Below, piece by piece: positions 7,694 to 15,039 of a stretch of DNA of 42,643 nt (position 1 is its first letter; each line of letters opens with the position of its first letter). The notes below the pieces were generated by a model. That model worked only from the letters and a program-made list of their open reading frames with translations, searched no databases and was not told where the DNA came from. Position numbers and translations under genes: made by a program. This DNA comes from Methanofastidiosum methylothiophilum (GTDB taxonomy: Archaea > Methanobacteriota_B > Thermococci > Methanofastidiosales > Methanofastidiosaceae), in contig LNJE01000013.1 of the NCBI GenBank assembly GCA_001587635.1, positions 1 to 42,643 on the forward strand, in the 5' to 3' direction.

Positions 7694-9105
7694 TGAGATT
7701 CATCGAATATGGTACTATAAAAAAAAGAGCCGCCAACAGATTTGCTTTGATATACCCAGACGTATATCGTGCAGGGAATTCTAATCTTGGTATTCATTAT
7801 GTCTATAACATTGTAAATGAGGCTAGGGACTTTTCAATAGAACGATTTTTTTTAGATTTTGAGAGGTCTATTGAAACAAAAGACATGTTGAAAAATTTCA
7901 AAGCATTGCTGTTTTCCCTAAACTATGAGTATGGCATCATAAATCTACTAAAAATTTTAAAAAATAACAATATTCCTATACTGAGAGAGGAAAGAAAAGA
8001 TCATCTGGTAATTACTGGCGGGCCCCTTAATGTAAATCCTTTCGTTTTAAAGGATGTTTTTGACATCGCTTTTGTTGGTGACGCTGAAAAATCGCTTGTT
8101 GAATTTATAGAGATTTATACCACTCTAGATGATCCAAAAAGACAGATAGAAGAGTTTGCAAAGATAGAAGGTATCTATATTCCTGAAATCCACAGAGAAA
8201 ATAAGATCAAAAGAAGGATTGAAAAGCTTACATACCATCCCCTTTATGAGCCAATTCAATGGGGGGATTTTGAAGAGTCTTTCAATAAAACCTTCCTTTT
8301 AGAGGTATCAAGGGGATGCAGAAGCAGATGTGAATTTTGTCTAACTGGAAATGCCTTAGGGCCATATAGGGAGAGGAGCATAGAAGAATTGATTCATATA
8401 GTAAAGGAAGGGCAAAAAAGAACTAAGTTTGAGAAGATTGCATTGATAGGTTCAGATATGCCTTCATCCATCGATGAAATTATTAATAGCATAGGTGAAC
8501 TAGGATTTCAAATTTCTTTGCCTTCGTTAAAACTAAAAGACATAAATTTGGGCACGATACCTTTTCTTGGCCAAGATACTATAACTTTAGCCCCCGAATC
8601 TTCCGAATCACTGAGGTATGATATAGGAAAATATTACAGCGATGAAGAGTTTTTTGAAAAGATCAATCTCATAAAAAAATATTCTAAATCTGTAAAGCTT
8701 TACTTTATTTTTGGGCTTCCTGGAGAAGAGATAAAAGATCTTGATGAGGTTATAGAATTTATAAAAAAATCAAGAAAGATGATTAGGACTAAATCCTCTT
8801 TTAACCCATTTGTTCCAAAGCCCCACACCCCGTTTGAAGATTACATTTTTGATTTTTCTAAACTTAAAGAAAAGATGAAATACATTACTTCAAACATTAA
8901 AGATGTTAGAATTGAAGATTTGAAGGGCGCATTTATACAGTATGTTATCTCTGTTGGGGGAAGCGATGTTGGTAAGTTTCTTATTGAAGGTGTAGAGAAT
9001 AATTCAAATCTAACTTATTCATCTTTTAGTAAAGCTATTGATGGGGGAGAAATAACAGTTCCATCAGAAGAAAAGGAGTGGAAAAAAATTGAAGTATCAA
9101 TTTGA
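7693..9105 (+). CDS. Radical SAM protein with B12-binding-like N-terminal domain
   Basis: The 470-residue protein resembles the COG1032/TIGR03960-type radical SAM family. Its N-terminal part (RFALIYPDVYRAGNSNLG, ITGGPLNVNPF, DIAFVGDAEKSL) looks like the cobalamin-binding-like domain of these proteins. The [4Fe-4S] cluster motif is SRGCRSRCEFC near residue 215. LAPESSESLR and YFIFGLPGEE follow in the barrel. The substrate is unknown. Context with pcm upstream and dph2 downstream suggests protein or RNA modification, but that is weak evidence. ATG 7693 overlaps the pcm stop by one base after a GGAAGGAA site. Its end overlaps the dph2 start by 17 bases. Confidence 0.85.
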   Translation: MRFIEYGTIKKRAANRFALIYPDVYRAGNSNLGIHYVYNIVNEARDFSIERFFLDFERSIETKDMLKNFKALLFSLNYEYGIINLLKILKNNNIPILREERKDHLVITGGPLNVNPFVLKDVFDIAFVGDAEKSLVEFIEIYTTLDDPKRQIEEFAKIEGIYIPEIHRENKIKRRIEKLTYHPLYEPIQWGDFEESFNKTFLLEVSRGCRSRCEFCLTGNALGPYRERSIEELIHIVKEGQKRTKFEKIALIGSDMPSSIDEIINSIGELGFQISLPSLKLKDINLGTIPFLGQDTITLAPESSESLRYDIGKYYSDEEFFEKINLIKKYSKSVKLYFIFGLPGEEIKDLDEVIEFIKKSRKMIRTKSSFNPFVPKPHTPFEDYIFDFSKLKEKMKYITSNIKDVRIEDLKGAFIQYVISVGGSDVGKFLIEGVENNSNLTYSSFSKAIDGGEITVPSEEKEWKKIEVSI

Positions 9106-10081
9106 TTTGGATGTTTTATTTGGTAAACTAAAGGAATTGAAGATTAAAAGAGTTGGGTTGGTGTTGCCTGAGGGATTAAAAATCTATGCTGATTACATTT
9201 CCAGTGAACTTAAAAAACAAGGGTATGATGTAATTGTTTCCGGAAACTTTAATTATGGCGCTTGTGATGTTCCTAGCTTTGATTTTGATAAGGAATGTGA
9301 TTGTCTAGTTAATTTTGGCCATGCGTCATTGCCAATTGAAAGCAACATTCCATTAATATTTATTGAAGTTGACTTTATTTTTCCTTATATGGAGGTATTA
9401 AAAAATAATATCAATTTTTTAAAGAAGGAAGGGAAGATAGTCGGACTAGTAGCAACTGTAAATTACGTGAGAGAACTCCCAAAAGTAAAAGAATATCTAG
9501 AAAGTGAAGGATTTGAAGCATTAATTGGTATAGGGGATGTGAGAGTTAAATATCCTGGACAGGTGTTAGGGTGTAATTTTTCTTCTGCTTTGAGTGTTTC
9601 AGATAATGTTGACTTTTTTATCTTTGCTGGGGAGGGCAGATTTCATCCTTTAGGAGTTGCAATATCTACAGAAAAGAAAGTATTTGCTTTTGATTGTGAT
9701 GGCATATATTCATTGAATGACTATAAGGATAAGATCCTAAAAGAACGTTTTGGGGCTATTTTTAGGGCCAAGGATTCGAAGAAATATGGGATCATTGTTT
9801 CATCTAAAAAAGGACAAAAGAGAATGAAACTAGCAAAGATACTAAAGAAAAAAATTGAGGATTCTGGATTAGCAGCAGATATCATTTTGATAGACGAAGT
9901 TTCACCTGATAAGCTCTATGGGTTTGATTATGATAGCTTTGTAATCTGTGCATGTCCAAGGATTGGAATAGATGATGCAAAGAGATACAAAAAACCACTT
10001 TTGACCCCAAAAGAACTTGAAATCCTGCTTGATGGGAAGGAAGAATACATTATGGATCAAATCGAACAAAGTGATTTTTAG
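9089..10081 (+). CDS. dph2: Diphthamide synthase subunit Dph2 (radical [4Fe-4S] enzyme)
   Basis: Dph2 uses a [4Fe-4S] cluster to cleave SAM unusually and transfers the 3-amino-3-carboxypropyl group to the target histidine of EF2, the first diphthamide step. The 330-residue protein has the three cluster cysteines of archaeal Dph2, one per domain: C59 (NYGACDVP), C162 (GQVLGCNF) and C289 (CACPRIGIDD). The start is TTG, chosen because GGAGTG lies 8 bases upstream and the next internal starts would remove the first strand. It is the last gene of the operon with pcm. Dph5 is not in the window. Confidence 0.93.
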   Translation: MKYQFDLDVLFGKLKELKIKRVGLVLPEGLKIYADYISSELKKQGYDVIVSGNFNYGACDVPSFDFDKECDCLVNFGHASLPIESNIPLIFIEVDFIFPYMEVLKNNINFLKKEGKIVGLVATVNYVRELPKVKEYLESEGFEALIGIGDVRVKYPGQVLGCNFSSALSVSDNVDFFIFAGEGRFHPLGVAISTEKKVFAFDCDGIYSLNDYKDKILKERFGAIFRAKDSKKYGIIVSSKKGQKRMKLAKILKKKIEDSGLAADIILIDEVSPDKLYGFDYDSFVICACPRIGIDDAKRYKKPLLTPKELEILLDGKEEYIMDQIEQSDF

Positions 10082-10160
10082 AAATTTCTGACTGTGTCTG
10101 AAATCTAATAGATAGAAAAGTTTTTATATTGTTTTCTTCATAAAAGTGCGGTGCATACCT

Positions 10161-10991
10161 ATGAATAAGAGATATATTTCTTTAAGTATCATATTGTTAT
10201 TAGCTATTAGCACTTTACCGATTCTTTTTGCAAATGGGGAAAACGGGGAAGAAAATGCTTTGGGATGTTACAAACTACTTCAAGTGACAACTGAGACACT
10301 ACAACCTGGTGAGTCTGCTACCTATTATCCTCCAGGTGGAGCAAGAGAAGATTGTACATATATTTTAGATATAAATGGAAGAGATCTTAATTGTGGTGAA
10401 GCTTGTGCATACTTTAAGGTAGTTATAAAACCTAAATATGGACAAGAAGATACTAGGAATTTTCAATCTTGTCGTGGAGACTCAATTTCTGCTGAAATAC
10501 CTATACCTGGAGAGGTATGGAATAAAGTAGAGTATATTAAAATTATTAATGATGGACAGACATCCAATTGTGGTATTACTTATAGTTGGAAACTATACTC
10601 CCTATGCCCATGCACTGGGAAACAAGCGCTGTATCCAAAAGTTGACATTGAACACTTTGCAGTTACTGGCGGGGATACCATAGTAAGGGATGGAAAGATT
10701 TTGACAAATTTCAATGTCATCCCTGGAGTCCAGCAGACATTCATCCAAGTTGAGAACAGAGGATTCTTCACCCAAAATAACGTTAAGGTGAAAGTTTTGG
10801 GCCTACCACAAGGCGTAAATATATCAATAACACCAGATACGCAGAAGATAAAAGCACATAACTTAGGAACTTATCAAGCCACTTTTGAAGTTGGACCAAA
10901 TGTTCCTTCCGGCACCTATAAGGTAACTATGATGGCATATTCTGACAACGGCGTATTTGATAAGATCCAGATTGATCTTGTAGTACCTTAA
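10161..10991 (+). CDS. Secreted protein with C-terminal NEW3-like beta-sandwich
   Basis: The 276-residue protein has a clear signal peptide (MNKRYISLSIILLLAISTLPILFANG). The mature part starts with a cysteine-rich domain (LGCYKL, REDCTYIL, LNCGEACAYF, FQSCRGD, NCGITY, LCPCTG) likely held by disulfides. It ends with a NEW3/CARDB-like Ig sandwich (VIPGVQQTFIQVENRG, then GLPQGVNISITPD, and VPSGTYKVTMMAYSDNG), a fold common in surface proteins that bind carbohydrate or proteins. No catalytic motif is seen. ATG 10161 has GGTG 7 bases upstream; an in-frame GTG at 10146 is possible because TTTATATT ends about 16 bases before it. It stands alone between two promoters. Confidence 0.85.
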   Translation: MNKRYISLSIILLLAISTLPILFANGENGEENALGCYKLLQVTTETLQPGESATYYPPGGAREDCTYILDINGRDLNCGEACAYFKVVIKPKYGQEDTRNFQSCRGDSISAEIPIPGEVWNKVEYIKIINDGQTSNCGITYSWKLYSLCPCTGKQALYPKVDIEHFAVTGGDTIVRDGKILTNFNVIPGVQQTFIQVENRGFFTQNNVKVKVLGLPQGVNISITPDTQKIKAHNLGTYQATFEVGPNVPSGTYKVTMMAYSDNGVFDKIQIDLVVP

Positions 10992-11064
10992 ATTATTATT
11001 TTTTTAAATTCTTAGTTTTTCTTTTAGAAACACTTATAAATGAACCTTTAATTCTTAAGTTTAG

Positions 11065-11154
11065 TAGCATTACTAGTTTTGAGAGGGCACTTGCTCAACT
11101 TTGAACATTTCGCTTTTTCTATGGGCAATGCTGAATTTAATAAGAGGTAATATA
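11065..11154 (+). promoter_or_regulatory. Long 5' leader of the DEAD-box helicase gene
   Basis: A TATA box (TTATAAAT, 11034-11041) predicts transcription from about 11065, leaving roughly 90 bases before the ATG at 11155. This is long for a window where most first genes are leaderless. The leader ends in an AGAGGTAA Shine-Dalgarno. Cold-induced archaeal DEAD-box helicase genes are known for long leaders, so a regulatory role is plausible. No strong hairpin was found by eye. Confidence 0.4.
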
Positions 11155-12384
11155 ATGAGTTTTGAAAACTTAGGCTTAAGTAGAGAGCTACTTATCGCCA
11201 TAAAAAAATTAGGATTTAACACTCCAACAGAAATACAAAAAATATCTATTCCAGAAATCATGGAAGGTAAAGATATAATTGGGGAATCATCAACAGGCTC
11301 AGGCAAAACATTGGCTTTTGGTTGCGGAATAGTTGGGCAAGTAATCCCAAAAGGAGGACTACAAGCATTAGTTCTCACACCAACTAGAGAACTTGCAGAG
11401 CAAGTGAAAGAGTCACTTAGACAAATTTCAAGCCAAAAAAGTTTGAAAATAATCCCAGTTTATGGAGGGGTTTCTATTAATCAACAGATTAAAGACATAC
11501 CAAAAGCCCAGGTAGTTATAGCTACACCAGGCAGATTAATGGATCATCTCCAAAGAGGAACAATTGATCTTTCTAATATCAAAATCTTGGTCTTAGATGA
11601 AGCTGATAGAATGCTTGATATGGGATTCTTAGAGGACGTTGAAAGAATAATAATGAAGTGCCCAACAAACAGACAAACGCTTTTCTTCTCCGCAACAATT
11701 TCTCGAGACATCAAAAGACTAGCAAATAAATATATGATTAAACCAACAAGCGTAACTGCAGAGAAGATGGTAGATCCAGATAAATTAAAACAAGTCTATT
11801 ATGACATACCAAGGAACATGAAATTGTCACTTCTTGTGCACCTATTACAAACTGAAAATTCAGATCTTGCAATGATTTTCTGTAACACAAGAAACACTAC
11901 TGACTATGTTGTCAAAAATCTCAGAGCAAACAATATACGGGCAATCGCAATCCATGGTGGGCTCACGCAAAATAAACGTTTAAAAAATATTAAACAATTT
12001 AATGATGCTAAAGCAGGGATATTGGTATGCACAGACGTCGCTGCGAGAGGACTTCACATAGATAATGTATCCCATATATACAACTATGACATTTCAAATG
12101 ATTCCAATGACTATGTGCACAGGATAGGCAGGACTGCAAGAGCAGGGGAATCTGGCAAAGTAATTAATCTATTGACGGAAAGGGATTACAACAACTTTAC
12201 AAAAATCCTTGATACATACCCCTCATTTACAATTGAAAATGTCAAAAAGCCATACCTGAAAAAAATAACAGCCATTATAACTGACAATGAAAAAAATTCA
12301 CAAGACAGAAAAAAATATCCCCCAAAGAGTAAAAATCATTCTCAGAGAAGAAACAGTTCACGCAACTACTACAAAAATAACTAA
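11155..12384 (+). CDS. DEAD-box ATP-dependent RNA helicase
   Basis: This is a complete 409-residue DEAD-box helicase core with a short basic tail. Motifs in order are Q motif FNTPTEIQ, motif I SSTGSGKT, PTRELAEQ, TPGR, motif II DEAD, motif III SAT, CTDVAARGLH and HRIGRTAR. After residue 375 the tail is rich in K, R, N and S (KKYPPKSKNHSQRRNSSR), a likely RNA-binding extension. These enzymes remodel RNA duplexes and are often cold-induced in mesophilic archaea. An AGAGGTAA site decides for ATG 11155; a TTG at 11101 in the same frame would add 18 residues without a Shine-Dalgarno. It is monocistronic. Confidence 0.95.
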   Translation: MSFENLGLSRELLIAIKKLGFNTPTEIQKISIPEIMEGKDIIGESSTGSGKTLAFGCGIVGQVIPKGGLQALVLTPTRELAEQVKESLRQISSQKSLKIIPVYGGVSINQQIKDIPKAQVVIATPGRLMDHLQRGTIDLSNIKILVLDEADRMLDMGFLEDVERIIMKCPTNRQTLFFSATISRDIKRLANKYMIKPTSVTAEKMVDPDKLKQVYYDIPRNMKLSLLVHLLQTENSDLAMIFCNTRNTTDYVVKNLRANNIRAIAIHGGLTQNKRLKNIKQFNDAKAGILVCTDVAARGLHIDNVSHIYNYDISNDSNDYVHRIGRTARAGESGKVINLLTERDYNNFTKILDTYPSFTIENVKKPYLKKITAIITDNEKNSQDRKKYPPKSKNHSQRRNSSRNYYKNN

Positions 12385-12683
12385 TATTTAATTTCTTTAT
12401 TTTATAATTAAATTTAATTATTCTTAAAGTATAATTTCAATTCATAAGAGACTATTTTATAATATTGAGATCAAATGAAATACATAATAATATGTATATC
12501 TATAAATGTAAAAAATTTATGGTGGGTAGTCTACCAGATGAAAAATTGAAAATACATGAACGTCAGTCACTACAATAATCATGAAGTACATGTAGATTAA
12601 TTTCTATGGGTAGAAGATATCAGATTTAGAAAAATTGGTACTATGTGGAAATATTGTAATTTTATTGTCTTTGGGGACAAAAT
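12385..12683. other. AT-rich intergenic stretch
   Basis: About 300 bases between the helicase and the convergent DUF504 gene. A T-rich run just after the helicase stop may end transcription. The only open frame worth naming is 12519-12578 (plus), 19 codons after a TATGTATA box 21 bases upstream, with a GGTAGTCTACC mini-palindrome inside. I see no homology and do not call it a gene. Confidence 0.5.
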
Positions 12684-12962
12684 CTAAATAAATAGATTTT
12701 GCGGTAATAAGATAAGGAGTCCTTCTACATCTTTTTTAAATAGAATTTCTCCATTTTTGTTAAAGATTAGTTTGATTCTATGGAAGGGTATGGTGGTAAT
12801 CTCAAAGTGAATACCTGTACTATCGAAGCTTATAATATCGCTACATTTAATATACCTTAGAGTCGGTCTTTTTTCTACCCAATGGAGATATCCGATTCCA
12901 AAATTATTTGGATCCTCACCACCATAGAATATTTTAGATAAGATGTTTTTTGACTGATTCAC
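12684..12962 (-). CDS. MJ1316 (DUF504) RNA-end-recognition domain protein
   Basis: This stand-alone 92-residue protein fits the MJ1316/DUF504 family. Features are NILSKIFYGGEDPNNFGIGYLHW, RYIKCSDI, and TTIPFHRIKLIFNKNGEILFKK, which matches the family pattern of a terminal IPxHRI with a following strand. The domain is predicted to recognise cyclic or processed RNA ends and is often found near RNA repair or decay proteins. Here it is alone beside tRNA-Ala. The start is GTG with an A/T-rich TATA-like region about 20 bases upstream and no Shine-Dalgarno. The family call rests on recalled motifs. Confidence 0.6.
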   Translation of the reverse strand: MNQSKNILSKIFYGGEDPNNFGIGYLHWVEKRPTLRYIKCSDIISFDSTGIHFEITTIPFHRIKLIFNKNGEILFKKDVEGLLILLPQNLFI

Positions 12963-13032
12963 GATAAATAGATGATTATCTTATTTTTATTTTTAATTGA
13001 AATTCTTCAAAATAACATCAGAATAATACTAG

Positions 13033-13104
13033 TGGACTGGGTGGGATTTGAACCCACGGCCTCTCCCATGCCAAGGGAGTGCGCTTCCACTGCGCTACCA
13101 GCCC
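13033..13104 (-). tRNA. tRNA-Ala (anticodon GGC)
   Basis: A 72-base cloverleaf on the minus strand. The acceptor stem pairs GGGCTGG with CCAGTCC. The anticodon arm is CTCCC-TTGGCAT-GGGAG with GGC at positions 34-36, reading GCC and GCU. The T arm is GTGGG-TTCAAAT-CCCAC. The discriminator is A and CCA is not encoded. No intron. Confidence 0.95.
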
Positions 13105-13171
13105 TAGAGTTAATCATTATTGCTTAATTTATAAAATTAATGGACTATAAATACTAAAATTGTTTGAAAAA

Positions 13172-14035
13172 TCAATAGTTCTTATTGAGCTCTCTGCCCA
13201 TTTTTATTAATCTTAATATCTTATATACAATTTCTTCAGAGGGGGACACAATGAATTCATCAGAAGCTTCGACTCTGTCAAGATTTAATATCTCTATGGC
13301 CTTTTTTACCTCAGAAGCTGTGGGGGGATGGTCATTAGAGATTTTTGACCAATAGTTTCTAAGATCGAATATATTCAAAATCTTAGCTTCAAGGTCTTTA
13401 TATCTTGCTTCTAATTCAAGAATTTTATCTTCTTTAGCCATAAGTTCTTTTTTAATTTCAGAATTATCAAGTTCTATTTCATTCTTTTCAACATTTAATC
13501 TATCTATATCTTCTTCAAGTTTGTTGATTAATCCCTTTTCACTTTCAATAGCTTCAAAAGATTCTTCATAAGTTTTTATCTTATCCTTTAAATCCTCGTT
13601 TTCAATCTTAAATGAGTACATATCCTTTTCAAGGGAGCGTATAAATTTCTCTTTTTCGATCAATATATCAATTGATTTTAGCGATTTCAATCCAATTCTA
13701 ACAAGGCTATTCTTAATTTCTTTTGATATTAAAAAAAGGTCAGTACTTTCAAGATCCCTACCTTTTGGAAATTTTACTCGTTCAATAATAACTACTTTTC
13801 CTTTAAGCTCTTCAAAAAGTCTTTCGGCAAGTTCCCTACCTGATCTATCTGCATCTGTTGCAATTAAAACAATATCTGCACCAACTATTGACTTTTTAGC
13901 TATATCAACGTTGGTAGTAGGAATTATAGAAGAAATAGTAACTCCAAACTCAGAACCCAAAGCTAAATCTTGAATAGCCTTTGATAAGGTCTCAACATCT
14001 GAAACTCCTTCAACTATAATTCTTGTGTCAATCAT
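13172..14035 (-). CDS. Toprim-domain protein with long coiled coil (COG4026-like)
   Basis: The 287-residue protein has an N-terminal Toprim fold: IIVEGVSDVETL with the catalytic Glu, then IVLIATDADRSGREL with the DxD acidic pair. Residues 140-225 form a coiled coil of heptads (IENEDLKDKIKTYEESFEAIESEKGLI and onward). A small C-terminal helical domain follows (HPPTASEVKKAIEILNL). It resembles the archaeal Toprim/coiled-coil group annotated as possible nucleases; the cut substrate is unknown. The ATG overlaps the eL37 stop (ATGA), so it is translated with the Lsm-eL37 operon, which hints at RNA metabolism. Confidence 0.8.
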   Translation of the reverse strand: MIDTRIIVEGVSDVETLSKAIQDLALGSEFGVTISSIIPTTNVDIAKKSIVGADIVLIATDADRSGRELAERLFEELKGKVVIIERVKFPKGRDLESTDLFLISKEIKNSLVRIGLKSLKSIDILIEKEKFIRSLEKDMYSFKIENEDLKDKIKTYEESFEAIESEKGLINKLEEDIDRLNVEKNEIELDNSEIKKELMAKEDKILELEARYKDLEAKILNIFDLRNYWSKISNDHPPTASEVKKAIEILNLDRVEASDEFIVSPSEEIVYKILRLIKMGRELNKNY

Positions 14036-14196
14036 TTCCTTTTACACCAATTGTAGCTTCTCATCTTTGAAGATTTACCAAAGCCACATGATGCGCAGAC
14101 GCCGTGAGAAGCATGATATGAATGATTTCCACACCTTCTGCATCTCACATGTGTTTTATTGTTCCTCTTACCATAGGAAGGTGTTCCTTTACTCAT
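14032..14196 (-). CDS. rpl37e: Large ribosomal subunit protein eL37
   Basis: A 54-residue basic zinc protein of the archaeal/eukaryotic large subunit. It begins MSKGTPSYGKRNNKTHVRCRR, with two zinc pairs CRRC and CASC and an ending KSSKMRSYNWCKRK, all diagnostic of eL37. A GGAGGA site inside the end of the upstream Lsm gene drives translation from ATG 14196. It overlaps the downstream Toprim start. The Lsm-eL37 pairing is a conserved archaeal arrangement. Confidence 0.97.
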   Translation of the reverse strand: MSKGTPSYGKRNNKTHVRCRRCGNHSYHASHGVCASCGFGKSSKMRSYNWCKRK

Positions 14197-14199
14197 GTA

Positions 14200-14430
14200 T
14201 TAATCCTCCAAATTTGGTGAAATCAAAACAACGTTGTCTCCTCTTACAACTACATGTCCTAACTTTCTTACAGATTCTCCATTCTGAAGCTCTTCTGCAG
14301 CTTCCATAACAAGATTCATATGAATATCATAACCTTTAAGAGTTCCTCTGAACTCTCTACCGCCTTTAAGCTCTACTAGGACATTGGAATCCAAAGCTCT
14401 GTGTATGATGTCGAGTGGTCTCTGAGCCAA
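14200..14430 (-). CDS. Sm-like (Lsm/SmAP) protein
   Basis: The canonical small archaeal Sm protein of 76 residues. Sm1 is PLDIIHRALDSNVLVELKGG through FRGTLKGYDIHMNLVME, and Sm2 is HVVVRGDNVVLISP. It forms ring oligomers that bind U-rich RNA. The start codon is TTG, with GGTGAT 6 bases upstream. CTTTAAATA upstream is a TATA-like box that leaves only a short leader. It heads the Lsm-eL37-Toprim unit. Unlike the Lsm protein at 4399 it keeps the usual RGDN motif and has no acidic extension. Confidence 0.95.
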   Translation of the reverse strand: MAQRPLDIIHRALDSNVLVELKGGREFRGTLKGYDIHMNLVMEAAEELQNGESVRKLGHVVVRGDNVVLISPNLED

Positions 14431-14541
14431 TATATCACCTATTATGAAATCAACATTGAATAGTATTTAAAGTTAACGGCGGAATGCTCTAAAAAATTTT
14501 CCTATAAACTTAAATATAAACTAAAGTTATATAATATTTAT

Positions 14542-15039
14542 ATGAAGAAAAAACCGATTCACGATCTAAAAAAGGGGGAAATAAAAGTTGTTTTAAATTC
14601 CATTCAAAATATCTTTGGGAATAATATTCTACAGGCCATTGATAATAAGTCGTCTTTTAAGATATCTAATTTGGATGAAAATATAGATATTATATATGTA
14701 AACAATACGCCCTCATTTCTGAAACTTAAAAATAATTTTATTCCATCCTTAAAACTCTTAGTTTCCCTTAAAAAAGAAGAAATTCCTAGAAAAATTGTTA
14801 TTGATATGGGGGCGGTTCCTTTCATATCAAAAGGTGCTGATGTTATGAGACCTGGGATAAAGGAAATAGATAGCAATATAGAAAAGCATGGGCCGGTAAT
14901 AATTATAGATGAAAAACACGGGAAGCCGATTGCAGTAGGTATTGCAATGTATTCTTTTGATGAGATCTCTTCAATGAAAGAGGGTAAGGTTATTAAGACC
15001 CTCCACTATATAGGAGATAAGATTTGGCAAGGTCTTTGA
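14542..15039 (+). CDS. PUA-domain protein, archaeal MCT-1/Tma20-like
   Basis: The 165-residue protein has a pre-PUA alpha/beta half and a C-terminal PUA domain: RKIVIDMGAVPFISKGADVMRPGI, then VIIIDEKHGKPIAVGIA and a final helix. The layout matches archaeal relatives of MCT-1/Tma20, which bind RNA or ribosomes and act in translation recycling in eukaryotes. The archaeal role is not defined. A CTTAAATATAA box ends 24 bases before the ATG, so the mRNA is likely leaderless. Its stop abuts the glmS stop exactly. Confidence 0.87.
   Translation: MKKKPIHDLKKGEIKVVLNSIQNIFGNNILQAIDNKSSFKISNLDENIDIIYVNNTPSFLKLKNNFIPSLKLLVSLKKEEIPRKIVIDMGAVPFISKGADVMRPGIKEIDSNIEKHGPVIIIDEKHGKPIAVGIAMYSFDEISSMKEGKVIKTLHYIGDKIWQGL

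Noticed and set aside
11101..11154. TTG start that adds 18 residues to the helicase
   Set aside because: There is no Shine-Dalgarno or TATA at the right distance, and AGAGGTAA precedes ATG 11155.
12519..12578. 19-codon frame after the helicase
   Set aside because: Too short and without homology, although TATA spacing is right.
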